From assembly GCA_043736395.1 (NCBI GenBank), contig JAYTCQ010000025.1, forward strand, positions 1 through 16,864: a stretch of 16,864 nt of DNA, given 5' to 3'. The notes under the pieces are model-generated. The model made no database searches, was not told where the DNA came from, and worked only from the letters and a program-made list of their open reading frames with translations. Origin of the DNA: JAFDVL01 sp043736395. GTDB lineage: Bacteria > Acidobacteriota > Blastocatellia > RBC074. Position numbers and translations under genes: made by a program. Below, piece after piece: positions 1 to 7,148 of the stretch; the stretch's first letter is position 1; the number at the start of each line of letters is the position of its first letter.

Positions 1-484
1 TTTCGACGTCTGCCTGCGCGGCGCGAAAGTCTGCTTCATCACGCTTTCCGAACAACCCCTGACGCATCCGCTTCCAGACTTTGCCGCTCTTTTTGAGAAT
101 CTTTTTGAGCGTCTCCGCACTGATCTTTTTGCCCGTCTTTTTTTCAATTTGGTGCAGATGGCGTTTGGTCGAGCGCGGTTCCTGCTCGACGATTTGCACG
201 GCTTCGCGTTGTTCTTTTTCATTCAGCAGCGGTTTGCGCCCGCGCCCCTTCTGGTCACCAAGTCCTGTGCTTCCCTCTTCTTCCCAGGCTCGCAACCAGA
301 GACTGACAGTGTCGCGATCTACTTCATAAATGTCCGCAATTTGATCGATACTATAATTCCTCGCACTGAGCAGGATCGCGTGCGCTCGACACCTCACCTG
401 TTCCGGGCTGCTTTTCATCATCGCTTGTAATTCGCTTTGTTCTTCCGCTGTTAGTTTGGTGATAAATCTTGTCGGCGTTTTCAT
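1..484 (-). CDS. IS630-family transposase, N-terminal part (runs off the left edge)
   Basis: An open frame on the minus strand starts at an ATG (484-482) and stays open for 161 codons to the window edge, so the C-terminal DDE catalytic part lies outside. The visible protein begins MKTPTRFITKLTAEEQ. Residues about 44-66 (YSIDQIADIYEVDRDTVSLW) read as a helix-turn-helix. A Gly/Arg-rich linker (DQKGRGRKPLL, 77-87) follows, then a second winged-helix-like segment (STKRHLHQIEKKTGKKIS). This HTH, basic linker, winged-helix order is typical of IS630/Tc1-like transposases that recognise element ends and insert at TA. A purine-rich GAGAAG lies just upstream of the ATG. The family call is from recognition of the N-terminal architecture; whether the copy is intact cannot be judged from here. 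Confidence 0.8.
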   Translation of the reverse strand, partial: MKTPTRFITKLTAEEQSELQAMMKSSPEQVRCRAHAILLSARNYSIDQIADIYEVDRDTVSLWLRAWEEEGSTGLGDQKGRGRKPLLNEKEQREAVQIVEQEPRSTKRHLHQIEKKTGKKISAETLKKILKKSGKVWKRMRQGLFGKRDEADFRAAQADVE

Positions 485-517
485 AGCTTCTCATTCTACC
501 AGATTCTTTATGTCCCT

Positions 518-634
518 CTACTTAGTTTCCTGCTGTCGGTAATTCCTGACAGCATTTACTCCAAACGCAAAGGTGATAAAACTGGACAGTAATAGAAGCA
601 CTATGACTAAGGCGCGAGGTGATTTTGATTTCAT
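518..634 (-). pseudogene. Signal-peptide stub of a gene cut by the insertion sequence
   Basis: From an ATG at 634 the minus strand encodes 38 residues starting MKSKSPRALVIVLLLLSS and continuing FITFAFGVNA, then VRNYRQQETK and a TAG at 518-520. The first 28 residues make a convincing Sec signal peptide or membrane anchor: basic n-region, 17-residue hydrophobic core and a V-N-A cleavage site. GGAG lies about 10 bases upstream of the ATG. After VNA the frame enters the palindrome of the IS630-like element and stops, so the natural reading is a secreted or anchored protein interrupted by the insertion, with the rest beyond the element to the left. A genuine 38-residue small protein is the alternative. 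Confidence 0.5.
531..554. repeat. Short palindrome at the IS630-like element end
   Basis: TGCTGTC (531-537) is the exact reverse complement of GACAGCA (548-554), separated by 10 bases. The position just inside the presumed element end suggests a subterminal transposase-binding site or the tip of the terminal inverted repeat. The matching copy at the other end is not in the window. Confidence 0.5.
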
Positions 635-1132
635 AACGTGAGGGCTCCACTCCCAAGGGGCTGGTAATGTTTGCTGTTGCGACTTCGTTCGCTACAGTTA
701 AGCAAAAACTATTCAGGTTTTTTAATTCTTAATAAAAGCAAGCTCCTTACTTTCCTGATTAAATGGCAAGGTGAAGGCTGGTCTTAAGAATGAAACTCTA
801 CTTGTTCAAAGCAAGAAGATTGATCGTCGATGAATACTTATATAAGTCTAAATTTCTAACTGGCTTGAAGAAGGTAGAGAACGAACCAGATTAGGTGAAT
901 GTAAAACGCGAAAACGAGACAGGGGAGAGTTGTCTCTTAAAGAAAAACCCCAGTGAGATACATAAAATACTATTCTATAACATCTAAGTCAATTGTAAAA
1001 TCCTCTGGAAGTTGAGGGAAACATTAAAGTTGGGTAATTTTCTTTTAACAAGAAATGAATGTAAATAAGCTTTTCGGTATTTTCTACTACATTTTTAATG
1101 TAAGTTATGAAGCAACCGTACTTACAAGTATT
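635..1132. other. AT-rich stretch without a convincing gene
   Basis: About 500 bases with frequent stops in all frames. The only open frame I looked at twice is 34 codons (790-894, plus), with a weak ribosome-binding site and no recognisable sequence. Bases 676-695 (GTTGCGACTTCGTTCGCTAC) resemble a decayed arm of the palindromic element at 4855-5031, but only loosely. No hairpin with a T-run was found after the oxidoreductase stop at 1133. The stretch may be eroded remains of whatever preceded the insertion. Confidence 0.5.
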
Positions 1133-2473
1133 TTAGTTCTTAATGTTATCTTTGTTTCTATTCCAATGAATTGGTTTTTGTGTTTTGGCTGACAGATTGA
1201 CCATGTGAGCTACGGCAGCGGCACGATGACCAGTTAGAGCATTTTCGTATGGTTGCTTTCGGGTCTTAATAGCATTCAGGAAATTTTGTATGTGGGGAAC
1301 TGTCCCGCCCAGGCCAATTTCTTCCCATCGTTCAGCGCCGGAAACCATTTTCATTGGTTGACGATTGGGACGTTCAACGGCAATGATTTTCGGATCACTG
1401 TTATAGGCTTTTTGTAATTTGGTCGACCACGCATCGGTAATCCATCCGTTGTCTTCAGAGCTGCGCGAAGGCGAAAACGCGACACCTTTTCCTCCAATTT
1501 CAAGTGTGCCTTCCGTTCCCATAATTTGAAAACCGCGTTCGTTGACCGCTTCGTTATTGAATGTCGCGCTTAAATTTACAACAAAGCCTTCGGGATATTG
1601 CACCAGTCCGTTGAGGGTGTCGGGTACGTCGCGGCTTTCCTTCCAACGATAAATTTGCCCCATCGCCATCACCGTCTCTGGAGCCTGCGCGTTCATGATG
1701 TAGTGAATTGTCGTCACGAGATGCACGTATAAATCCGTCGCAATTCCGCCGGAATAATCTTGATAGCAACGCCAGCGAAAAAATCTTTCGGGCGAAAATG
1801 GAATCTTCTTTTTGTTGCCCTGAAACATATCCCAATTCACAGTTTCCGCCGAAGCATCAGGCGGAATCGGATAAATCCACGCGCCGCTTGCCGAGTTGCG
1901 ATGATTAGTTGCACGTACCATGGTGATTTGTCCGAGCTTCCCCGAAGCAATGATTTCGCGTGCTTTTTGTTGCGCGGCGGAGCTGACGCCTTGCGATCCG
2001 ACCTGCACGATACGCCCGGATTTATTGGCTGCGGCGATGATTTCCAATCCTTCATCAATCGTGTACGTCAACGGTTTTTCGACGTAGACATCCTTGCCCG
2101 CTTCAACCGCAGCAATGACATGCTCCTTGTGCAAATGATCCGGCGTCGCGATAAACACCGCATCAATATCTTTCAGCGCGAGAATTTCATTGAGATTGCC
2201 GTAGACTTTTGCGCGTCCGTTTGTACGTTCCTGTGCACGTTCGAGACGACCTTTGTACGCATCACAAATCGCCGTGATTTCAATGCCGCCGACATTTTTT
2301 GTGTCTTCGATGAGCTGATGCGCACGCGCCCCAACGCCGATGAAGCCAACATTAATGCGGCTGTTCGGGCTGGTGCTTTGCGCGTTGGTGATGAATGTGG
2401 TCGCCGTAGTTGCCGCAGCCGTCGTCGCTGCGGTGGATTTGATGAATTCACGTCGGTTGATGTTTTTGCTCAT
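1133..2473 (-). CDS. Tat-exported Gfo/Idh/MocA-family oxidoreductase
   Basis: The 446-residue protein is an NAD(P)-dependent dehydrogenase of the glucose-fructose oxidoreductase / inositol dehydrogenase / MocA family; the sugar or cyclitol substrate cannot be told. The N-terminus carries a twin-arginine signal (NINRREFIK, residues 4-12) followed by an Ala/Thr-rich segment to about residue 31, so it should be exported folded with its cofactor. The Rossmann nucleotide-binding motif is VGFIGVGARA (42-51). The family lysine motif EKPLT is at 132-136. The catalytic-region pair D247/H251 lies in GGIATDLYVH. Length and layout match the secreted branch common in Acidobacteriota, Planctomycetes and Bacteroidetes. 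AGGA about 9 bases before the ATG supports this start. It lies 24 bases downstream of the small membrane protein gene on the same strand and may be co-transcribed with it. Confidence 0.9.
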   Translation of the reverse strand: MSKNINRREFIKSTAATTAAATTATTFITNAQSTSPNSRINVGFIGVGARAHQLIEDTKNVGGIEITAICDAYKGRLERAQERTNGRAKVYGNLNEILALKDIDAVFIATPDHLHKEHVIAAVEAGKDVYVEKPLTYTIDEGLEIIAAANKSGRIVQVGSQGVSSAAQQKAREIIASGKLGQITMVRATNHRNSASGAWIYPIPPDASAETVNWDMFQGNKKKIPFSPERFFRWRCYQDYSGGIATDLYVHLVTTIHYIMNAQAPETVMAMGQIYRWKESRDVPDTLNGLVQYPEGFVVNLSATFNNEAVNERGFQIMGTEGTLEIGGKGVAFSPSRSSEDNGWITDAWSTKLQKAYNSDPKIIAVERPNRQPMKMVSGAERWEEIGLGGTVPHIQNFLNAIKTRKQPYENALTGHRAAAVAHMVNLSAKTQKPIHWNRNKDNIKN

Positions 2474-2497
2474 GATTTTTGTCCTGTGGTCAGAAGG

Positions 2498-2938
2498 CTA
2501 AATAGGTTGCGAATCAGAATTTTTTTCACACGTAAATCTTCCAGTACAAATGCTCAGAATATTGATGAACGCGAATGGAATCATGAATATCAAGGCATTG
2601 GTAATTATCTGAGAATTTATGAATAACAATTTTTGCTTAAGAATATCGAAGAGCCAAATGTTGTAAACATGAAGAAAGATGAAGGTGGAAATGAAATACC
2701 AAGTTTTAAAATGATAACCTTCATGCGCAAACGATACCCATTTAGGGCGAAATTTGTCTAGCCGATGCAAGCTGAAAATGGGAACAATTAGCACGATCAG
2801 GATAGTACGGATGAGCGTGATGATTGAAATTACTGTGTTAGTATTTTCATTATTGATAGCACTGAATAACTTCGATATGATTGAAATGAAAGCTCCTAAA
2901 AACCCTAAAACTAAAATAAACCTCCAGTTTAATTTCAT
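2498..2938 (-). CDS. Small four-helix membrane protein of unknown function
   Basis: I do not recognise this family. From the preferred start the protein is 146 residues, begins MKLNWRFILVLGFLGAF and shows four hydrophobic segments at about 6-25, 36-57, 78-98 and 110-130, with basic residues in the loop after the second (HRLDKFRPK). A small cytoplasmic-membrane protein is likely. The frame can be extended 17 codons upstream to an ATG at 2989, but GGAG sits 8 bases before the ATG at 2938 and the upstream site has no clear ribosome-binding site, so I chose 2938. The gene is visibly more AT-rich than its neighbours, which may mean separate origin. It precedes the oxidoreductase by 24 bases; no functional link can be shown. 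Confidence 0.65.
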   Translation of the reverse strand: MKLNWRFILVLGFLGAFISIISKLFSAINNENTNTVISIITLIRTILIVLIVPIFSLHRLDKFRPKWVSFAHEGYHFKTWYFISTFIFLHVYNIWLFDILKQKLLFINSQIITNALIFMIPFAFINILSICTGRFTCEKNSDSQPI

Positions 2939-3040
2939 AAAGTAATCTCCACATTTTCTAGTTTGCATTTTGGGTTTTAGGCTGCGCATCAGTTAGCACC
3001 CTAAGCTCTTCATTACTGGAGACAATTCAAAAATGCGTAC

Positions 3041-3088
3041 AACAAACGTCCCGTTTGTTGCTCATTCGGAATCGCAAACGGGACGTTT
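3041..3088 (-). terminator. Hairpin downstream of the first RlaP gene, with an alternative fold
   Basis: AAACGTCCCGTTTG (3044-3057) pairs perfectly with CAAACGGGACGTTT (3075-3088) over 14 bases, with a 17-base loop. The left part can instead fold on itself: CAACAAACG (3040-3048) with CGTTTGTTG (3052-3060) around TCC. On the minus strand the hairpin lies 22 bases after the RlaP stop and is followed by a short T stretch a few bases on, so it may terminate that transcript. It may equally be another dispersed repeat. Confidence 0.55.
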
Positions 3089-3109
3089 ACGATACACTTT
3101 TTTCTTAAA

Positions 3110-3865
3110 TTAATTCGTTTTCATCCGCAATCGAATCAACAAATCATTCAACGCCTCACGCGCCGAAGGAGCTTCCGGCAAATGACTCTTTTGAAATTCT
3201 GCTTCCAGCACACCACGCAGCCGTTCATATTCCTGCTGATAAAAATTTATGTCGTTGTCATCCAGCGTAGATTTTTCCGGGCCGGATAATTTTTGTGCGA
3301 TCAGTTCATCAATGTACGCCAATTTGAAATCTTTGTTAAGCGTCACGAGGTTGGCTTCGATGACTCCGGTGCGCATTAAATGAATTCCGGTCAGCAGCAC
3401 GCGGAACAGGTATAACAAAGGCTTCACACGGCGCGGGCGTTCTTTGTCGAAGAGCTTCCACTGCGTTTCTGCGAAGCCGAAATAGTGATGGCTGTGATGT
3501 TTGGTGATGCAATTTTTCGCAATTTCTTTCAGCTCGTCGTGTTCCGGCGTAGTGTGCAAAATCAGCGGTGAATACAACTGCTCCAGCACGTAGCCATTTT
3601 TCTTCAGCAGTAATCCAAAGAATTTTTTGACATCGTGCGTGACTAAATCTAATTCCAATTCGCCGCGCATTTCTGAAATTTCCAGCGTCTCATCTCCCGG
3701 ATCAAGCCCGATGACTTCGCGTACAGGCAGGATGTGGACACCGCGTAAATCGAAATCAGAATCCGGTGAAGGGAAGCCATAAAGATGCGCTCCGCTGACC
3801 GTGACGAAGAGAAGCGGATGCGGTTGATTTTGAATTTCTGTGTATAAACGTTGGTCGAATTGCAT
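3110..3865 (-). CDS. RlaP-type nucleotidyltransferase (DNA polymerase beta superfamily), copy 1
   Basis: The 251-residue protein belongs to the polymerase-beta-like nucleotidyltransferases of the RlaP group, described as accompanying RNA repair systems; no activity can be assigned from sequence. The signature SGAHLYGFPSPDSDFDLRG (24-42) gives the Ser-Gly turn and metal-binding D37 and D39; a third carboxylate is probably D73 in ELDLVTHD. The following helix KKNGYVLEQLYSPLIL (88-103) is the usual family continuation. The length is typical and no extra domain is present. The gene follows a longer, divergent homologue on the same strand, 76 bases upstream, with a palindromic repeat in the gap. 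No RNA ligase, kinase or Hen1-like gene is visible nearby. The ATG at 3865 is the only reasonable start. Confidence 0.85.
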   Translation of the reverse strand: MQFDQRLYTEIQNQPHPLLFVTVSGAHLYGFPSPDSDFDLRGVHILPVREVIGLDPGDETLEISEMRGELELDLVTHDVKKFFGLLLKKNGYVLEQLYSPLILHTTPEHDELKEIAKNCITKHHSHHYFGFAETQWKLFDKERPRRVKPLLYLFRVLLTGIHLMRTGVIEANLVTLNKDFKLAYIDELIAQKLSGPEKSTLDDNDINFYQQEYERLRGVLEAEFQKSHLPEAPSAREALNDLLIRLRMKTN

Positions 3866-3876
3866 AAGATTTTTTC

Positions 3877-3938
3877 GACAGGATTAACAAGATGAACAGG
3901 ATTGAAATAGTCATCTTGTTAATCCTGTAAATCCTGTC
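3877..3938. repeat. ACAGGATT-type inverted repeat, copy 1
   Basis: ACAGGATTAACAAGATGA (3878-3895) pairs perfectly with its reverse complement (3911-3928), and both sides carry an additional half unit (ACAGGATT at 3896-3903; ATCCTGTC at 3931-3938). It fills the gap between the two RlaP genes, ending 3 bases from the stop of copy 2. Related pairs occur at 7051-7143 and 8739-8823. Confidence 0.85.
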
Positions 3939-3941
3939 TGT

Positions 3942-4871
3942 TTAATTCACCATTTCTCGACGAGCGCGAATTAAAAACGCATTTGCCTTTTCATAATCCG
4001 GTCGTTCGGGCAATTTTGTTTTTGCCAAAGCTGCATCAAATTCCTGATGCAACGATAATCGTCGTGCGGTGATTTCTTCCCATTTTATTTCACCGCGCTT
4101 GATCGCCAGAAGTTCGACACGATGATTTTCGACATTCACCGGAACGTAGCCTTCTTTGAGCGCAGTCACTCCTGACATTAACAATCGAATCAAATGCATC
4201 GCATGCTTCCATTTAATTTCGCCGTGTGCGCGAAGGTCTTGCTCAAGCTTTTTGAATTGCGACATCACGTAGCCATTGTAAGTTTGATACACCAGCTTCG
4301 ATAAAAAGATTTCACGCATGTCCAATAATTCCCGGGCTAACGGCGTGATTGTTTCGATGAGTGGAGAATACAAACATTCCAAAATATTCGGGTTCGCTTT
4401 CAGGGCGAGAATCAGGAATTTTCGCAGTTCCCAGTAACATTCTTCGTTTTCTTTATTTTCGATTTGCTCAGGAATCTCATAGAGCCCCCAGTGCAAATTC
4501 GCCGGAGGTAAATATATCCCGCGCCGATCAATGTCAGAAGCTTGGGTATCTAAGCCGAAAGCGCGTGAGCCAACAATGACGCGAAAAATTACATATTTAT
4601 ATAAATCATTTTCTTCAATCGAAGTAGCCCCGCTGGTGTGATGTTTGCGAATCGTAAATTCTTCGCGACGCAGAGAAGCTTCAAGACCATTCGTGAATGT
4701 TACGCGATAGGCGTGCGAATTATCTGTTGGAGAATTAAGAATAATTCCGACTGAACCAACTGGACAGGATTCTCCGTTCGGATTTCTAATTTCAATCCGC
4801 GAAACGATTTGTGTGCCGAGTGGGATGATTAGGTTAATTTCATTCATGCCGATCGTAGCGTAACCAGCCAT
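3942..4871 (-). CDS. RlaP-type nucleotidyltransferase, copy 2, with an N-terminal beta-rich domain
   Basis: The 309-residue protein has the same catalytic fold as its downstream neighbour: GSRAFG at 101-106, D113 and D115 in SDIDRRG, a likely third acidic residue E148 in YWELRKF, and the family segment LALKANPNILECLYSP (155-170). It differs by an N-terminal extension of about 80 residues; VGSVGIILN...HAYRVTFTNG...LRREEF (38-72) resembles a small SH3-like barrel of the DUF4926 kind. Identity with copy 1 looks low, so this is an old duplication or two separate acquisitions. The first eight residues (MAGYATIG) are encoded by the arm of the repeat at 4855-5031, which also offers AAGGCGG 8 bases upstream. 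The next ATG (4847, MNEINLI) may be the original start. Function is probably nucleotidyl transfer to RNA or protein, unproven. Confidence 0.85.
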   Translation of the reverse strand: MAGYATIGMNEINLIIPLGTQIVSRIEIRNPNGESCPVGSVGIILNSPTDNSHAYRVTFTNGLEASLRREEFTIRKHHTSGATSIEENDLYKYVIFRVIVGSRAFGLDTQASDIDRRGIYLPPANLHWGLYEIPEQIENKENEECYWELRKFLILALKANPNILECLYSPLIETITPLARELLDMREIFLSKLVYQTYNGYVMSQFKKLEQDLRAHGEIKWKHAMHLIRLLMSGVTALKEGYVPVNVENHRVELLAIKRGEIKWEEITARRLSLHQEFDAALAKTKLPERPDYEKANAFLIRARREMVN

Positions 4872-5031
4872 GGTTGCGACCGCCTTTGCAAAAGGCGAAT
4901 CTTTTCCGCCGTCACAACCTCGACGAGAACCTTATCTTTTCTCATGCTTTACGGTTCCAGATAAAGTTGAAGTAATGTCATAGATTAGGCTTTGTGCCAA
5001 AGCCTGTCGCAACCATGGCTGGTTACGCTAC
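4855..5031. repeat. 177-bp MITE-like element with long terminal inverted repeats
   Basis: Bases 4855-4880 and 5006-5031 are perfect 26-base inverted repeats (outer end GTAGCGTAACCAGC). Each arm is itself a rough hairpin (GTAGCG/CGCAAC-like ends, AACCA/TGGTT core). Directly inside each arm is another hairpin in the same relative place but with different bases: CGCCTTT/AAAGGCG (4881-4897) and AGGCTTT/AAAGCCT (4987-5005), followed by AATC in both orientations. The middle 89 bases hold no gene. The right arm contains the aroB stop codon and the left arm contains an ATG in frame with the RlaP gene. No transposase is encoded, so it would be a non-autonomous element. Confidence 0.8.
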
Positions 5032-6125
5032 TTCACCAATTCCTTAATACTCGCGCGAATCGCCTTCGCCTCCACATCATCGCGGATAATTACATCACCA
5101 ATTTTCGTCGGTAAAATAAAAGGTAATTTGCCGTTTGAAGCTTTTTTGTCGTGTGCCATCGCGGCGATAATTTCGGTTGGATTTAAGTCTTTGATACCTG
5201 GTAATTTGCCGAATGAATCAATGACTTCGCAAATTTCCTGACGATCTGCGGTGGATAAGACGCCGATTTTTTCGGCGAGATTCGCCTCGGCTTTCATTCC
5301 GTAGCCAATGGCTTCGCCGTGTTTGAGGCGACGATAATTGGTCACGGCTTCCAGCGCGTGGCCGATGTTGTGACCGTAATTCAGAATGCGGCGCAGACCT
5401 TTTTCACGTTCATCGGCAGCGACGACACTGACTTTAATTTCACAATTTTTCCTGATGATTTCGGCCATCAATTCTGGGTCGAGTGATTCGATTTTTGCTT
5501 TGTTATTTCCGATCAATGAAAAAACATTAGCATCGCGAATGATACCGTGTTTGATGGCTTCAAATAATCCGGCGCGGAGTTCTCGCGGTGGCAAAGTCTG
5601 CAACACTGTCGGATCAATTATCACCGCTTTGGGCTGATGAAACGCTCCGATCATGTTTTTGCCGAGCGGATGATTGACGGCAGTTTTGCCTCCGACAGAG
5701 CTGTCAATTTGTGCGAGCAATGTCGTAGGGATTTGGATGAATTCGATGCCGCGTTGAAAACACGCGGCGACAAATCCGGCGAGGTCGCCGACTACGCCGC
5801 CGCCCAGAGCTACGATAGCGTCACCGCGTTCGAAATGATTGGCTAATAAAAATGACCAGGCCTTCTCTGCAGTCTTTAGGGTTTTTGCACGTTCGCCGTC
5901 CGGCATCAAATGTGTGAGCGTCAGAAAACCGGTTTTTTTCAGGTTTTTTTCAATGATTTTGCCGAAGAGCGGATAAACTTTCGGATTGGAAATGATTGCG
6001 ATCTGGCGGGTTTTGACTCCAAGGGCAGCGCGGGAAATTTCTCCGGCATACGCGAGAATTCCATTGGCGATGGTGATGTCGTAACTGCGGTCATCCAGTG
6101 CGACGTGAACGGTTGATGCTTTCAT
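5028..6125 (-). CDS. aroB: 3-dehydroquinate synthase
   Basis: This enzyme converts 3-deoxy-D-arabino-heptulosonate 7-phosphate to 3-dehydroquinate, the second step of the shikimate route to aromatic amino acids, using NAD and a divalent metal in the cytoplasm. The 365 residues match the usual bacterial length. Recognisable blocks are PDGERAKTL (75-83), the NAD-binding GGGVVGDLAGF (108-118), PTTLLAQIDSSVGGKTAVN (133-151), and the metal ligands E189 in GLFEAIKHG, H252 in NYGHNIGHALE and H269 in LKHGEAIG. The start ATG overlaps the stop of the upstream gene by one base (TAATG), implying translational coupling. The TAG stop lies in the right arm of a MITE-like repeat, so the original C-terminus may have been slightly longer or different; the protein ends IKELVK. 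No other shikimate gene is in view. Confidence 0.96.
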   Translation of the reverse strand: MKASTVHVALDDRSYDITIANGILAYAGEISRAALGVKTRQIAIISNPKVYPLFGKIIEKNLKKTGFLTLTHLMPDGERAKTLKTAEKAWSFLLANHFERGDAIVALGGGVVGDLAGFVAACFQRGIEFIQIPTTLLAQIDSSVGGKTAVNHPLGKNMIGAFHQPKAVIIDPTVLQTLPPRELRAGLFEAIKHGIIRDANVFSLIGNNKAKIESLDPELMAEIIRKNCEIKVSVVAADEREKGLRRILNYGHNIGHALEAVTNYRRLKHGEAIGYGMKAEANLAEKIGVLSTADRQEICEVIDSFGKLPGIKDLNPTEIIAAMAHDKKASNGKLPFILPTKIGDVIIRDDVEAKAIRASIKELVK

Positions 6126-7027
6126 TATTTCTTGTCTGGGGTTTTGATTTTCGCTTCGTTGATTTCTGCTGTGAATTTTTTGTAATTACTGGTTTCGTGA
6201 TAGTAATTTTGATTGACGTTGCCGCCGAAGATTTTAGGAAAATTTGCACCGTTGACGCGAGAAATTTTCGTCACCCAAAATCCATCAGGTAATTGCATCG
6301 CTTCAAAATATGCGGCGGGTTGGGCGCTGGATTCATCCTTGGGAAACGCTTCAATTCGGACTACGAAATGATCCAGCCAATCAATCGCAATGACGCCTTT
6401 CAGCTTGGATAAATAACCGTAACCGTCATCTAATTCGTTGGTCGGATTCAGTGCCCAATCCAGCAGCAGTGTTTCGCGCTGATTAATTTTTTCAAGTCGC
6501 GGTTTCGTGAAATTGCAATGCTTTAAAATCGCCTGTGGATTAAAAGTTAAATAGGTTTGGTTACTGATGCCGCCAACATTTTTCGTGATGAAAATTCCGT
6601 TATAGTCACCTTTTGCTTTGGAAGAAATTTCTTTATTATCTGAGGTTTTCTGAAGTTTCTTCTCGCGTTCGATTTCGTCTTCGATGAGAATTTTTCGTTC
6701 TTTTTCGATATTTAAATCTGGCAGCGCCACGCCGTTTTCGTGAGTTTTGATGTGCGCGTAACCGGAACGTTTTTTCGTTGGATCGGGCAATAAGTAAAAA
6801 ATTTCGTACGTCGTAGAATCGTCTTTCAGCTGCCCATTTTTATCAGTTTTTTGTTTGCCAGCACGACGCGTGTACGTGTAATCGCGCAAGTGCTGCCACC
6901 CATCTCCGTTGCTGGCTGCTTCTTTAAGAATTAAATTAATTTGATCGGGCGAAAGGGAAGTGGGCTGCGCGGAAATTGCTAATTGCAGGAGAACTAATAA
7001 CAATAATTTGTGGAGGTAGTTACGCAT
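6125..7027 (-). CDS. Secreted protein of unknown function, coupled to aroB
   Basis: The 300-residue protein starts with a Sec signal peptide (MRNYLHKLLLLVLLQLAISA, cleavage likely after A20, before QPTS). The mature part begins with a region containing W44, Y50 and YTYTRR, then a highly charged stretch (about 107-140, Lys/Glu-rich, helical). The C-terminal part has alternating hydrophobic beta-type segments (LLLDWALNP, GVIAIDWLDHFVVRIEAFP, PDGFWVTKISRVNG). That pattern recalls periplasmic LolA-like or lipoprotein-sorting-like proteins, but I cannot name the family and the match is only by eye. The stop codon overlaps the aroB start as TAATG, so the two are almost certainly in one transcript although their roles look unrelated. 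Confidence 0.7.
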   Translation of the reverse strand: MRNYLHKLLLLVLLQLAISAQPTSLSPDQINLILKEAASNGDGWQHLRDYTYTRRAGKQKTDKNGQLKDDSTTYEIFYLLPDPTKKRSGYAHIKTHENGVALPDLNIEKERKILIEDEIEREKKLQKTSDNKEISSKAKGDYNGIFITKNVGGISNQTYLTFNPQAILKHCNFTKPRLEKINQRETLLLDWALNPTNELDDGYGYLSKLKGVIAIDWLDHFVVRIEAFPKDESSAQPAAYFEAMQLPDGFWVTKISRVNGANFPKIFGGNVNQNYYHETSNYKKFTAEINEAKIKTPDKK

Positions 7028-7050
7028 CGAATACGCAGATAAAAATATTT

Positions 7051-7143
7051 TTTAGACAGGATTCACAAGATAAACAGGATAAGAAAAAACAAAAATATTT
7101 ATGATCTCAAAAAATCCTGTTCATCTTGTAAATCCTGTCTAAA
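7051..7143. repeat. ACAGGATT-type inverted repeat, copy 2
   Basis: Bases 7051-7080 and 7114-7143 are inverted copies of a 30-base unit (core AGACAGGATT, ACAAGAT, AACAGGAT) with two mismatches. The spacer is AT-rich and the 10-mer AAAAATATTT occurs at 7041-7050 and again at 7091-7100. It lies between the peptidase stop and the secreted-protein start, both minus strand, and could act as an RNA hairpin in that transcript. Confidence 0.85.
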
Positions 7144-7148
7144 TTTTC

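Larger units (their letters stand above)
1..557 (-). mobile_element. IS630-like insertion sequence, one end only
   Basis: The element includes the transposase and its upstream region. Its right boundary is inferred at the TA at 557-558, because IS630 elements duplicate a TA target and because the signal-peptide reading frame coming from the right loses sense just past this point. An inverted repeat (531-554) lies directly inside the proposed end. The other end is outside the window, so the boundary is an inference good to a few bases. Confidence 0.55.

Noticed and set aside
149..430. Open frame of 93 codons on the plus strand
   Set aside because: It is the complement of the IS630-like transposase, which has a recognisable helix-turn-helix; the plus-strand product has no protein-like features.
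790..894. 34-codon open frame in the AT-rich stretch
   Set aside because: The length is near chance, the ribosome-binding site is weak and the sequence is not recognisable.
1760..2626. Open frame of 288 codons on the plus strand
   Set aside because: It lies antisense to the oxidoreductase, whose motifs and Tat signal are unmistakable; the translation is rich in Arg, Cys and Phe and shows no family or ribosome-binding site.
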